DNA from: an uncultured Flavobacteriaceae bacterium
GTDB lineage: Bacteria; Bacteroidota; Bacteroidia; Flavobacteriales; Flavobacteriaceae
NCBI GenBank assembly: GCA_913062575.1
Contig: CAJXVT010000013.1
Coordinates: 1-50,823, forward strand
Direction: 5' to 3'
DNA: 50,823 bases
Positions 8,833 through 17,617 of the stretch are shown here, piece after piece. The notes beneath the pieces were generated by a model. It saw only the letters and a list, made by a program, of their open reading frames with translations. It made no database searches and was not told the origin of the DNA. A program made the translations under genes and the position numbers. Each line of letters starts with the position of its first letter. The stretch's first letter is position 1.

Positions 8833-9835
8833 AAGAATATTTACTATAGCCGAGATAGGTCAAGCCCATGATGGTAGTTTAGGAATGGCACATGCGTATA
8901 TAGATGCCGTAGCCAAAACAGATTGCAGTTCAATAAAATTTCAAACCCATATAGCTGAAGCTGAAAGCAGTGAATTTGAGCCTTTTCGCGTGAAATTCTC
9001 AAAACAGGACGCTACTCGTATTGAATATTGGAAGCGAATGGAGTTTACCCTAGACCAATGGAAAGAGTTGAAAAGGCATTGCGATGAGGTAGGACTAGAG
9101 TTTATGAGTTCTCCTTTTAGTAATGCAGCTGTTGATTTATTAGAAAAAGTTGGGGTTAAACGCTATAAAGTAGGATCAGGAGAAGTAAATAATTTTGTTC
9201 TTTTAGAAAAAATAGCAAAAACAGGAAAACCCATAATCATTTCTTCAGGAATGAGTTCTTTTGAAGAGCTGGATAAAACAGTTGATTTCTTGAAAAGCAG
9301 AAACGTAACTTATTCAATTTTACAATGTACTACGGCGTATCCAACAGATCCAAAACAATATGGATTAAACGTTATTCAAGAGCTGAAAAATAGATATGGT
9401 GTGCCTGTTGGCTTTTCAGATCATTCGTCATCTATAGAATCTTGTATCGCTGCCACAGCTTTTGGTGCCCAAATATTGGAGTTTCATGTAGTTTTTGATA
9501 AAGAGATGTTTGGTCCTGATGCAAAATCATCTTTAACTTTTAAAGAAGCTACTCAATTGGTAAAAGCTGTGAGAAATATTCAAATTGCTTTAAATCATCC
9601 TGTTGATAAAAACAAGAATTCACAATATCTTGAGCTGAAACAAATTTTTGAAAAATCGTTAGCAATTAATAAAAATTTGAAAAAAGGACATGTGTTAACT
9701 TTTTCAGATTTAGAAGCAAAAAAGCCAAAAGGATATGGTATTTTAGCAAGTGAATATGAAAAAATAGTAGGTAAAAAACTCAATAAAGATTTGAATAAAT
9801 GGGGTTTTTTAAATGTTGAAGATATAATAGATTAA
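8825..9835 (+). CDS. neuB: Nonulosonate (N-acetylneuraminate-type) synthase
   Basis: A 336-residue PEP-dependent aldol condensation enzyme, forming a nine-carbon keto acid from ManNAc (or a modified hexosamine) and PEP. The TIM barrel carries AEIGQAHDGS, FQTH, SSPFS and YKVGSGE, the metal histidine of GFSDHS (His200) and a second histidine in LEFHVVFD (His221). A SAF (antifreeze-like) domain follows at about 275-335. The stretch after His221 reads MFGPDA where most NeuB/LegI/PseI proteins have a PGPDH-like sequence, so the exact substrate is uncertain. It is followed after 1 nt by neuC, then neuA. Confidence 0.85.
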   Translation: MNRRIFTIAEIGQAHDGSLGMAHAYIDAVAKTDCSSIKFQTHIAEAESSEFEPFRVKFSKQDATRIEYWKRMEFTLDQWKELKRHCDEVGLEFMSSPFSNAAVDLLEKVGVKRYKVGSGEVNNFVLLEKIAKTGKPIIISSGMSSFEELDKTVDFLKSRNVTYSILQCTTAYPTDPKQYGLNVIQELKNRYGVPVGFSDHSSSIESCIAATAFGAQILEFHVVFDKEMFGPDAKSSLTFKEATQLVKAVRNIQIALNHPVDKNKNSQYLELKQIFEKSLAINKNLKKGHVLTFSDLEAKKPKGYGILASEYEKIVGKKLNKDLNKWGFLNVEDIID

Positions 9836-9836
9836 T

Positions 9837-10994
9837 ATGTCAATAAAAAAAATCTGTGTAGTAGTCACAGCTCGTCCTTCCTATAGTCGTGTAAAAACGG
9901 CTTTAACAGCAATAAAAAATCATCCAAAGTTAGAACTACAATTAGTTATTGCGGGTTCAGCTTTGTTAGGACGTTATGGAAATGCAGTTGAATTTATTGA
10001 AAAAGATGGATTTGAAATATCTGAAAAAGTGTTTATGGTTTTGGAAGGAGAAAATCCAACATCAATGGCAAAAACAACAGGTTTGGGAGTAATGGAGTTA
10101 GCAAATGTTTTTTATAAACTACAACCAGAAGCTGTAGTTACTATTGCCGATAGATTTGAAACCATTGCAACAAGTATAGCTGCTTCTTATCAAAACATTC
10201 CTTTGATTCATATTCAAGGAGGAGAAGTGACTGGAAATATTGATGAAAAAGTACGTCATGCCAATACAAAATTAGCAGATTTACATTTAGTTGCATCTGA
10301 AGATGCAAAAGAACGAGTTCTTAAAATGGGAGAGAACCCAGATATGGTTTTTAACACAGGTTGTCCGTCAATAGATTTAGCAAACGAAATAAAACAAAAT
10401 TCAAAACTAGATTTTGACCCTATTGAAAAATATGGAGGAGTTGGAGAAAAGATTAATTGGGAAAAAGGATATATAGTAGTAATGCAACATCCCGTTACTA
10501 CAGAATATGAATCAGCAAGAAAAGATGTTGAAAAGACATTAGAAGCAATTTACGAGTTAAACATTCCTACATTTTGGTTTTGGCCAAATGTTGATGCTGG
10601 AGCAGATGGAACATCTAGTGGAATAAGAAGTTTTAGGGAGGTTAAAAAACCTAAAAACATTCATTTTTTTAAAAATATGGAACCTAATGATTTTTTGCGC
10701 CTTTTGTCAAACAGTCTATGTTTGATTGGAAATTCAAGTGTTGGTATTCGAGAATGTTCTTATTTAGGAGTTCCAGTAGTGAATTTAGGATCACGACAAA
10801 ATAAAAGACAAAGAGGAAATAATGTGTTAGATACACATTATGATAAAAATGCCATTATAAATGCCATAAAAGAAAGGATTGAATGCAAAAATATTACTTC
10901 CTCAAATATATATGGGAAAGGGGAATCCGGAGAGAAAATTGCAGAAATTATAGCAAACACAAAAATTTATTTTCATAAAACAATTCAATATTAA
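9837..10994 (+). CDS. neuC: UDP-N-acetylglucosamine 2-epimerase (hydrolysing)
   Basis: A 385-residue GT-B-fold epimerase that would convert UDP-GlcNAc to ManNAc plus UDP, the first committed step to sialic acid. Seen are VTARPSYSRV at the N-terminus, IADRFET, IHIQGGEVTG with DEKVRHANTKLADLH, and the C-terminal LIGNSSVGIRE plus GSRQNKRQRG segments that bind the nucleotide. No 4,6-dehydratase or aminotransferase for the legionaminic/pseudaminic routes is in the window, which favours the simple UDP-GlcNAc-ManNAc-Neu5Ac path; a LegG-type role with partners elsewhere remains possible. Confidence 0.85.
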   Translation: MSIKKICVVVTARPSYSRVKTALTAIKNHPKLELQLVIAGSALLGRYGNAVEFIEKDGFEISEKVFMVLEGENPTSMAKTTGLGVMELANVFYKLQPEAVVTIADRFETIATSIAASYQNIPLIHIQGGEVTGNIDEKVRHANTKLADLHLVASEDAKERVLKMGENPDMVFNTGCPSIDLANEIKQNSKLDFDPIEKYGGVGEKINWEKGYIVVMQHPVTTEYESARKDVEKTLEAIYELNIPTFWFWPNVDAGADGTSSGIRSFREVKKPKNIHFFKNMEPNDFLRLLSNSLCLIGNSSVGIRECSYLGVPVVNLGSRQNKRQRGNNVLDTHYDKNAIINAIKERIECKNITSSNIYGKGESGEKIAEIIANTKIYFHKTIQY

Positions 10995-10996
10995 TC

Positions 10997-11695
10997 ATGA
11001 AGATACTCGGTTTAATTCCAGCAAGGGGAGGATCGAAAGGTGTTCCCGGAAAGAACATTAAATTATTAGGAGGTAAACCATTATTACAATATACCTCAGA
11101 AATTGCAATTCAATGTAATGGGTTATCTAAAGTTGTTTTAAGTTCTGATGATGATGAAATAATTAAAATAGCTAAAGATTTAGGAATAGATGTTCCTTTT
11201 ATTCGCCCTGATAATTTAGCTAAAGATGCTTCACCAACCTTACCAGTTATTCTACATGCTTTGGCATTTTTTGAATCGAAGGGAGAGTATTTTGATGCGG
11301 TTTGTTTGTTACAAGTTACAAGCCCATTTAGAACCGTTGAATTTTTAGATCAAGCAATTCAGCAGTTTATTAATCATGATACAGATTCTTTAGTATCCGT
11401 ATTAGAAGTGCCTCATGAATACAATCCTCATTGGACTTTTGAATTGGATGAAAAGAAACATCTGAAAATTGCTACTGGTGAAGAGGGAATTATTACTAGA
11501 CGTCAAAGTTTGCCCAAAGCATATCATAGAGATGGGAGTTTGTATATCACAAAAACATCAGTTTTAAAAGAACAGTTCTCTTTGTATGGAAAAACAATTT
11601 CTCATATTGAATCGTCGAAAGAATTTTATGTAAATATTGATACATTGAAGGATTGGGAAAAAGCGGAAAAACTTGTAGTTAAACTCTATAAATAA
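10997..11695 (+). CDS. neuA: CMP-nonulosonate (N-acylneuraminate) cytidylyltransferase
   Basis: A 232-residue enzyme that activates the nonulosonic acid with CTP to the CMP-sugar. It has the nucleotide-binding PARGGSKGVPGKN (about 8-20), LLQVTSPFR, ITRRQSLPKAYHRDGSLYIT and the C-terminal VNIDTLKDW with the metal aspartate. Length matches single-domain bacterial NeuA (about 225-230) with no esterase or O-acetylase extension. It closes the neuBCA group; the start is 2 nt after the neuC stop. Confidence 0.9.
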   Translation: MKILGLIPARGGSKGVPGKNIKLLGGKPLLQYTSEIAIQCNGLSKVVLSSDDDEIIKIAKDLGIDVPFIRPDNLAKDASPTLPVILHALAFFESKGEYFDAVCLLQVTSPFRTVEFLDQAIQQFINHDTDSLVSVLEVPHEYNPHWTFELDEKKHLKIATGEEGIITRRQSLPKAYHRDGSLYITKTSVLKEQFSLYGKTISHIESSKEFYVNIDTLKDWEKAEKLVVKLYK

Positions 11696-11701
11696 ATTTT
11701 T

Positions 11702-13399
11702 ATGTGTGGAATTACTGGAGTCATAGGTGAGAAATCTTCCAAATTAGTAATAGATGAAATGCTTACTGCCCAAAATCATAGAGGACCTGATAATAGAAGT
11801 AGTTTTATTGAAGAAAATATTAGCTTTGGACATAATAGATTGTCTATTATCGATTTGTCTTCTGAAGCAAATCAACCATTTTATGATCAGGAGGAAAGAT
11901 ATGTTTTAGTTTTTAATGGTGAGATTTACAACTATTTAGAATTGAAAGAGGAATTGGATTATGATTTTAAAACAGAATCTGATACAGAAGTGCTTTTAGC
12001 ATCATATATAAAATGGGGAAAAGATTGTTTAGACAAGCTAAATGGAATGTTTTCTTTTGCAATTTGGGATAGAAATGAAAAAAAACTTTTTGCAGCTAGA
12101 GATCGTTTTGGAGTAAAACCATTCTATTATCATTTATCTAAAGGAGGAGATTTTTATTTTGCTTCAGAAATCAAAACAATTCATAAAGCGGGTATAAAAA
12201 AAACGCCTAATAAAAAAGTTTGGGCCAGTTATTTTTCTTTTGGAAGTTACGGTATGCCTAACGAAACATTTTGGTCCTTGATAAATCAATTACCTGGAGG
12301 GCATTATTTAGAGTACTCTAACAAAAAAATAAAAATTCATAAATGGTATTTTTTTGAAGAAAGGATTAAAAAACATCAAAATAATTACACGTATTCTGAG
12401 GCAAAGGAAAAGTACATTACGTTATTAAAAAATAGTATCAAATTACGCTTTAGAGCAGATGTTCCCGTGGGATTTAATGTTAGCGGAGGTCTAGATAGTT
12501 CTGCATTGCTCGCATTTGTAAACTTGGAAGAAGGAAAAGATAAAATCAATGCATTTACTTTTTATACTGATGATGAGCGTTATGATGAATTGCCTTGGGT
12601 AAAGGAAATGATTGCATTAACAAAGAACCCTTTGCATCAAGTGCTTTTTAAAGCAGATGACGTTGAAGAGTTTGCAAAATACATAAGCTTACATCAAGAT
12701 GAGCCTTTTGGGGGGATACCTACTTTGGCATATGCAAAGATTTTTCAAGAATCAAGAAAACAAGGAACGATTGTCTTATTAGATGGACAAGGAATGGATG
12801 AGCAATGGGCTGGTTATGATTATTATTTAAAAAACACGGATAGTACAATTCAAGGAGTAAATGCCTCTCCTTTTAGAAGTAATGTACTTTCGGAAGATTT
12901 TAAAAAAAGTGCAGAAAAACCAGTTTACTCTAAACCTTTTGATGACGATTTGTTAAATTTACAATTCAGAGATTTATTCTATACAAAGATACCACGAGCA
13001 TTGCGTTTTAATGATAGAATTTCGATGGCGTTTAGTATAGAATTAAGAGAACCTTTTTTAGATTATAGATTGGTCGAATTTGCATTTGCACAACCTAAAG
13101 AATTTAAAATTAAAAATGGTGTCCAAAAGAAAATGTTGCGAGAAATTGTTTCAGAATATTTGAGTGATTCAATTAGTTACGCACCTAAAAGGCCTTTGCA
13201 AACTCCACAACGAGAATGGTTAGGTGAAGAGTTAAAGAATTTTGTTTCAAGTGAAATAGATGCAATAGAGAAGTCGGAATTTTCTGATTGGTTTGTGATA
13301 GATGAATTGAAAAATGAATATAAAAATTATCTTAATGGAGACAATGATTCTAGTTTTCATATTTGGCAATGGATCAATTATAATATGTTAGTGAGTTAA
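11702..13399 (+). CDS. Asparagine-synthetase-like glutamine amidotransferase
   Basis: A 565-residue AsnB-family protein (class II glutamine amidotransferase plus ATP-pyrophosphatase). The N-terminal nucleophile Cys2 (MCGITGV), HRGPD and FNGEIYNY are intact. The ATP P-loop SGGLDSS lies at 261-267. A location inside a sugar gene cluster, 6 nt after neuA, argues against a housekeeping asparagine role. Family members such as WbpS-type proteins amidate uronic acids or related sugars in O-antigens. It may amidate a carboxylate of the nonulosonic acid or another acidic sugar here (inference). Free asparagine synthesis cannot be excluded by sequence. Confidence 0.82.
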   Translation: MCGITGVIGEKSSKLVIDEMLTAQNHRGPDNRSSFIEENISFGHNRLSIIDLSSEANQPFYDQEERYVLVFNGEIYNYLELKEELDYDFKTESDTEVLLASYIKWGKDCLDKLNGMFSFAIWDRNEKKLFAARDRFGVKPFYYHLSKGGDFYFASEIKTIHKAGIKKTPNKKVWASYFSFGSYGMPNETFWSLINQLPGGHYLEYSNKKIKIHKWYFFEERIKKHQNNYTYSEAKEKYITLLKNSIKLRFRADVPVGFNVSGGLDSSALLAFVNLEEGKDKINAFTFYTDDERYDELPWVKEMIALTKNPLHQVLFKADDVEEFAKYISLHQDEPFGGIPTLAYAKIFQESRKQGTIVLLDGQGMDEQWAGYDYYLKNTDSTIQGVNASPFRSNVLSEDFKKSAEKPVYSKPFDDDLLNLQFRDLFYTKIPRALRFNDRISMAFSIELREPFLDYRLVEFAFAQPKEFKIKNGVQKKMLREIVSEYLSDSISYAPKRPLQTPQREWLGEELKNFVSSEIDAIEKSEFSDWFVIDELKNEYKNYLNGDNDSSFHIWQWINYNMLVS

Positions 13400-13400
13400 T

Positions 13401-14813
13401 ATGAAAAGAATTGGAATATTATTACCTGACGGTGTTGGAATACGAAATTATATGTTTTCTTCCTTTTTAAAGAACTTAATGCTTTCTGAAAAAGTAGAAA
13501 TTGTCTTGATTCATTCAGTTACAGAAATGGCTATTTCTGAAATAGAGAATCATAATAAATTTAAGTTTGAGAAACATCTATTACCCCTGCAAAAAGAATC
13601 TTTTAAATTGAGGTTTTATAGAGAATTTATTAGTTATGCTCGATTGATGTTTAATAAAAACCTAACGAATAATGATTCTATAATGACAAATTGGAATCCT
13701 CAAAAAAATAAAATTTCAAAAAAAATATTTTATTTTCTCATTGAAAGTCTACAATATTTATTCATTAAAAATTACAACTCAATTCTGTTTTTTGAAAACA
13801 CTTACAATCGTGCAGTTTTAAAAGAATCAAAATCGTACAAGAAATTTTTAAAAGAAATTAAAGTAGATGTAATTTTCTGTACAAACCAAAGAGCTAATAA
13901 CTCTATATTGTTTATTGCAGAAGCAAATAACATGGGAATAAAAACAATTGGAGCTGTTTTCTCTTGGGATAATATACCGAAAGCAAATTTATCATTAAAG
14001 ACCGATGAATACGTAGTTTGGTCAGAGCACATGAAAGAAGAAATGAACCTTTTTTATCCTGAAATACCAGAAGATAAAATAAAAATAACAGGAACCCCTC
14101 AATTTGAATTTTATGAGAATCCAGATTTATTACAATCAAAGACGGAATTTTGCAAGCAGTTTGGATTAGATAGTTCAAAAAAGACAATTTGTTTTTCGGG
14201 TGACGATACACGAACATCTCCGTATGACCCTATATATTTGAGTGATTTAGCAGAAAAAATCAGTAATTTACCTAAGTCCAATCAGCCACAAATACTCTTA
14301 CGAAGATGCCCTGTAGATTTATCAGGACGGTTTGATTCTATTGTAGAGAAATACAAGGATATTATAAAAGTTGCAGCACCAATTTGGAATTTTGATAGAA
14401 ATAATAAAAAAAAATGGACTTTAGTATATCCGAAATTTGAGGATGTTGAGTTGTTAATAAACACCGTAAAACATTGTGATGTAGTTTTAAATGTAGGCTC
14501 AACAATGGCGCATGATTTTGCCATGTTTAAAAAGCCTGCAATTTATATCAATTATGATGTTTCTAATGCTAAAAATTGGTCTGTAAATACGATTTATCAG
14601 TTTCAACATTTTAGAAGTATGGAATATTTAGAACCTGTTTTTTGGTTGAATAGTAAAGATATGATTTTAGAGATATTGAATAAAGCATTTGCTTCTAATG
14701 AAAATTCAAAACAGATTAAGGATGGTCAAAAATGGTTAGACATTATTGCAACAGATAGAGAAAATGCTTCAGAGAATATTGCTAATGCTTTAATAGGAAT
14801 ACATCATGAATAG
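13401..14813 (+). CDS. Putative GT-B-like surface-carbohydrate transferase, unassigned
   Basis: A 470-residue protein that I cannot place in a named glycosyltransferase family. It has no signal peptide. It begins with a Rossmann-like strand (RIGILLPDGVG). The C-terminal half resembles GT-B proteins of the CDP-glycerophosphotransferase/UDP-GlcNAc-epimerase fold group: ICFSGDDTR, ILLRRCPVD, and VVLNVGSTMAHDFAMFKKPAIYIN, in which the GSTM/D pattern corresponds to a nucleotide-binding loop. It directly follows neuBCA-asnB and no recognisable sialyltransferase (GT29, 38, 42, 52, 80) is present, so it is the best candidate for the nonulosonate transferase. That role is inference. Confidence 0.55.
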   Translation: MKRIGILLPDGVGIRNYMFSSFLKNLMLSEKVEIVLIHSVTEMAISEIENHNKFKFEKHLLPLQKESFKLRFYREFISYARLMFNKNLTNNDSIMTNWNPQKNKISKKIFYFLIESLQYLFIKNYNSILFFENTYNRAVLKESKSYKKFLKEIKVDVIFCTNQRANNSILFIAEANNMGIKTIGAVFSWDNIPKANLSLKTDEYVVWSEHMKEEMNLFYPEIPEDKIKITGTPQFEFYENPDLLQSKTEFCKQFGLDSSKKTICFSGDDTRTSPYDPIYLSDLAEKISNLPKSNQPQILLRRCPVDLSGRFDSIVEKYKDIIKVAAPIWNFDRNNKKKWTLVYPKFEDVELLINTVKHCDVVLNVGSTMAHDFAMFKKPAIYINYDVSNAKNWSVNTIYQFQHFRSMEYLEPVFWLNSKDMILEILNKAFASNENSKQIKDGQKWLDIIATDRENASENIANALIGIHHE

Positions 14814-15366
14814 TTTTTCATTGATAAAATACGATTATAAAAGATATTCTAAAGAAAATAGTAATCCGTTAAAGATTCTTTTTTTTAATCAAAATTTTTG
14901 GGCAACATCTTGGTTTAGGATAATGAATGGACTCTATTTTACATTAAGAAAAATACCAGTTGTAAGACAATTGGTTGGTTTTTTAGGGATGATAATTTTA
15001 AAATTATCTCAAATATTTACAGGAATATCAATTCCAATAGGAACAGAAATAGGTAAAGGACTGTATATAAGTCATTCAGGGGCTATTATAGTAAATGGGA
15101 AAGTGAAAATTGGAGAAAACTGTAATATTGCTCCAATGGTTGTTATTGGTTGGGGAAAATCTAAAAATAAATTTGGAACACCAATTATTGGTGATAGAGT
15201 TTGGATTGGTCCTGGAGCTAAAATTTTTGGACCAATTACAATTGGTGATGATGTGGCTATTGGCGCCAATGCTGTTGTTAATAAAACGATTCCAAATAGA
15301 GCAGTTGTTGTTGGTGCAAATAAAATAGTTAGTTATAATTCAAGTAAAGAATATATACAATATTGA
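14806..15366 (+). CDS. Left-handed beta-helix (serine acetyltransferase-like) O-acetyltransferase
   Basis: A 186-residue hexapeptide-repeat protein. An N-terminal helical region (1-~75) is followed by LbH repeats from about 78 (IGTEIGKGLYISHSGAIIV, KIGENCNIAPMVVIG, PIIGDRVWIGPGAKI, ITIGDDVAIGANAVV). Histidine in the YISHSG segment corresponds to the catalytic histidine of CysE-like enzymes. Members in polysaccharide loci usually transfer acetyl from acetyl-CoA to a sugar hydroxyl rather than to serine. It overlaps the previous gene by 8 nt. Acceptor unknown: a nonulosonate O-acetylation is plausible given the neighbours. Confidence 0.78.
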   Translation: MNSFSLIKYDYKRYSKENSNPLKILFFNQNFWATSWFRIMNGLYFTLRKIPVVRQLVGFLGMIILKLSQIFTGISIPIGTEIGKGLYISHSGAIIVNGKVKIGENCNIAPMVVIGWGKSKNKFGTPIIGDRVWIGPGAKIFGPITIGDDVAIGANAVVNKTIPNRAVVVGANKIVSYNSSKEYIQY

Positions 15367-15367
15367 G

Positions 15368-16504
15368 ATGCATATAATATATTTAACTAACGAATACCCT
15401 AAAAAAGGTACCAATGGCGGAGGAATTGGTTCTGTTGTTCATTTTTTGGGAAGACAGTTAGTCTCAAAAGGGATACGCGTATCTGTTGTTGGAATGAACA
15501 ATTGTACTATGAATGAAAATGATAATGATAATGGAGTTCAAGTCTATCGTTTGGCAAAATCAACATGGAAATTTGCGAAATTCTATGATAATACTAAACG
15601 AATATTAAAAAAAATTAATGAAATTAATTCAGTTCATAGCGTTGATATTGTGGAAGGTAGTGAATTGAATTTTTCCTTTTTTCCAAAAAACACAAAGTAT
15701 AAGAAACTAATTCGATTACATGGTGGGCATCATTTTTTTGCAATTGAATTAAACAAAAAACCTGCGTTATGGAGAGGTTTTCAAGAAAGGAAATCTTTTA
15801 GAAATGCGGATAGTTTTGTTGCTGTCAGTAATTATGTAGGCTTAAAAACAAGAATATATCTACAAAACAATTTTGATTATAAAACTATATATAATAGTAT
15901 AAATATCAATAAATTTAATGAATCAAATACTAAAAAGATATCTAAAAACACACTATTATTTGTTGGAACAGTTTGTGAGAAAAAAGGAGTAAAAGACCTA
16001 GTATTAGCTATGTATAATATTAAAAAAGAGTTTCCAGATGTGATTTTAAAAATTGTAGGAAGAGATTGGTTTTTTCCAAATGGAAACTCTTATACTAAAT
16101 ACTTAAAAGAATATATCTCAAAAGATATTGAAAAAAACATTCAAATACTGGGGCCGTTACCTCATAATGAAATCCCAACTTTAATTGAATCGGCTGAAAT
16201 ATGTGTATTCCCTTCTCATATGGAAGCAATGCCAATAGCTTGGTTAGAAGGTTTAAGTATGGGGAAACCAGTAGTTGGAACTAATATTGGGCCAGGAAGA
16301 GAAGCAATAATTCAAGGGGAAACAGGTATTTTAGCAGAACCAAACTCGCCTGAAGATTTATCAAATAAAATTAAATACTTATTAAATAATAAATCTAAAG
16401 CCTTAGAAATGGGTAAACATGCTAGAGAAGATATTTTATCAAGGTTTAATTCAGAAACTATTGTAAATCAAAATATAGCTTTTTATAAATTTTTATTAGA
16501 TTAG
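15368..16504 (+). CDS. GT4-family glycosyltransferase
   Basis: A 378-residue GT-B enzyme. The N-terminus reads IIYLTNEYPKKGTNGGGIGSVV, with the glycine-rich acceptor-domain loop typical of GT4. The C-terminal half has LFVGTVCEKKGVKDLV, LGPLPHNEIP and the donor-site EAMPIAWLEGLSMGKPVVGT (EX7E). Predicted cytoplasmic, membrane-peripheral. It starts 1 nt after the preceding stop. Confidence 0.88.
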   Translation: MHIIYLTNEYPKKGTNGGGIGSVVHFLGRQLVSKGIRVSVVGMNNCTMNENDNDNGVQVYRLAKSTWKFAKFYDNTKRILKKINEINSVHSVDIVEGSELNFSFFPKNTKYKKLIRLHGGHHFFAIELNKKPALWRGFQERKSFRNADSFVAVSNYVGLKTRIYLQNNFDYKTIYNSININKFNESNTKKISKNTLLFVGTVCEKKGVKDLVLAMYNIKKEFPDVILKIVGRDWFFPNGNSYTKYLKEYISKDIEKNIQILGPLPHNEIPTLIESAEICVFPSHMEAMPIAWLEGLSMGKPVVGTNIGPGREAIIQGETGILAEPNSPEDLSNKIKYLLNNKSKALEMGKHAREDILSRFNSETIVNQNIAFYKFLLD

Positions 16505-16507
16505 GCT

Positions 16508-17617
16508 ATGAATTTTGCAATTATAACTCAAATAGGTCATAAGAAGTATAAAGATAATTGGTACGCTTACGAACCATATATAAGAGAAATGAATTTATGG
16601 ACACAACACGTTTCTGAGGTGAGAATTATTGCTCCAGTACTAGGTGAAGAGAGTCCGCAAGAAATTGATTCTGCTTATGAGAGTGAAAATATTAGTCTAA
16701 TAAAGATTCCAAGTATTAATGCATTAAGCTTTATAAATATTTTATTGTCAATAATTAAACTACCTATCATTAGTTTTAGAATAATTAAAGTGTTTTTTTG
16801 GGCAGATCATATTCATTTGCGATGTCCAGGTAATATTGGGCTTATTGGGAGTGTTTTACAGATTTTTTTCCCTTCTAAACTGAAAACAGCTAAATATGCC
16901 GGAAATTGGGATCCAAAAAGCAAACAACCATTAAGTTATAGAATTCAAAAAAAAATTCTATCGAATACGTTTTTAACAAAAAATATGAAAGTATTAGTTT
17001 ATGGTAAATGGAAAAACCAAACAAAAAACATACTTCCATTCTTTACTGCTTCATATTCGGAAAATGAAATAGAATTAATTAGAGAAAAAAAAATTAAGGG
17101 TACAATTAATTTTATATTTGTAGGAACATTTAGTAAGGGGAAACAACCTTTACTTAGTGTTAAAACCATCGTTGAACTTAAAAAAAGAGGATATAATGTC
17201 TTTCTTAATATGTATGGTGATGGGAAAGAGTTTACAAAGGTTAGAGATTATATTGTTAACAATGGGGTAGATGACTATATTGTATTACATGGAAATGTAA
17301 AAAAAGCTGAAATAAAAAAAGCATTTCAATTGAGCCATTTTTTAATATTTATTTCTCAATCAGAAGGATGGCCAAAAGTAGTTGCAGAATCAATGTTTTG
17401 GTCATGTTTACCAGTTTCATCCAATGTTTCTTGTGTTCCATATATGCTAAATAATGGGTTAAGAGGGGCTCTGGTAGATGAAAATAATATAATTGAAATT
17501 ATAGAAAGTTATTTAAAAAATGATGTTTTGTACCAGAATCAAGTTGAAAACGCAAGAGAATGGTCTCAGAAATTTACTTTAGAAGAATTTGAAAAAGAAA
17601 TAATTAAACTACTTTAA
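16508..17617 (+). CDS. GT4-like glycosyltransferase
   Basis: A 369-residue GT-B protein. The donor-binding half shows NFIFVGTFSKGKQPLLSV, NMYGDGKEF, and SEGWPKVVAESMFWSCLPVSS in place of the usual EX7E signature (E-x7-E preserved). The N-terminal domain is diverged. Gene junctions are tight on both sides: 3 nt before, and the next gene starts at the next base with TTG. Substrates unknown. Confidence 0.8.
   Translation: MNFAIITQIGHKKYKDNWYAYEPYIREMNLWTQHVSEVRIIAPVLGEESPQEIDSAYESENISLIKIPSINALSFINILLSIIKLPIISFRIIKVFFWADHIHLRCPGNIGLIGSVLQIFFPSKLKTAKYAGNWDPKSKQPLSYRIQKKILSNTFLTKNMKVLVYGKWKNQTKNILPFFTASYSENEIELIREKKIKGTINFIFVGTFSKGKQPLLSVKTIVELKKRGYNVFLNMYGDGKEFTKVRDYIVNNGVDDYIVLHGNVKKAEIKKAFQLSHFLIFISQSEGWPKVVAESMFWSCLPVSSNVSCVPYMLNNGLRGALVDENNIIEIIESYLKNDVLYQNQVENAREWSQKFTLEEFEKEIIKLL

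Noticed and set aside
11702..13399. Housekeeping asparagine synthetase
   Set aside because: Not excluded biochemically, but position within neuBCA-transferase operon favours a glycan role; kept as alternative only.
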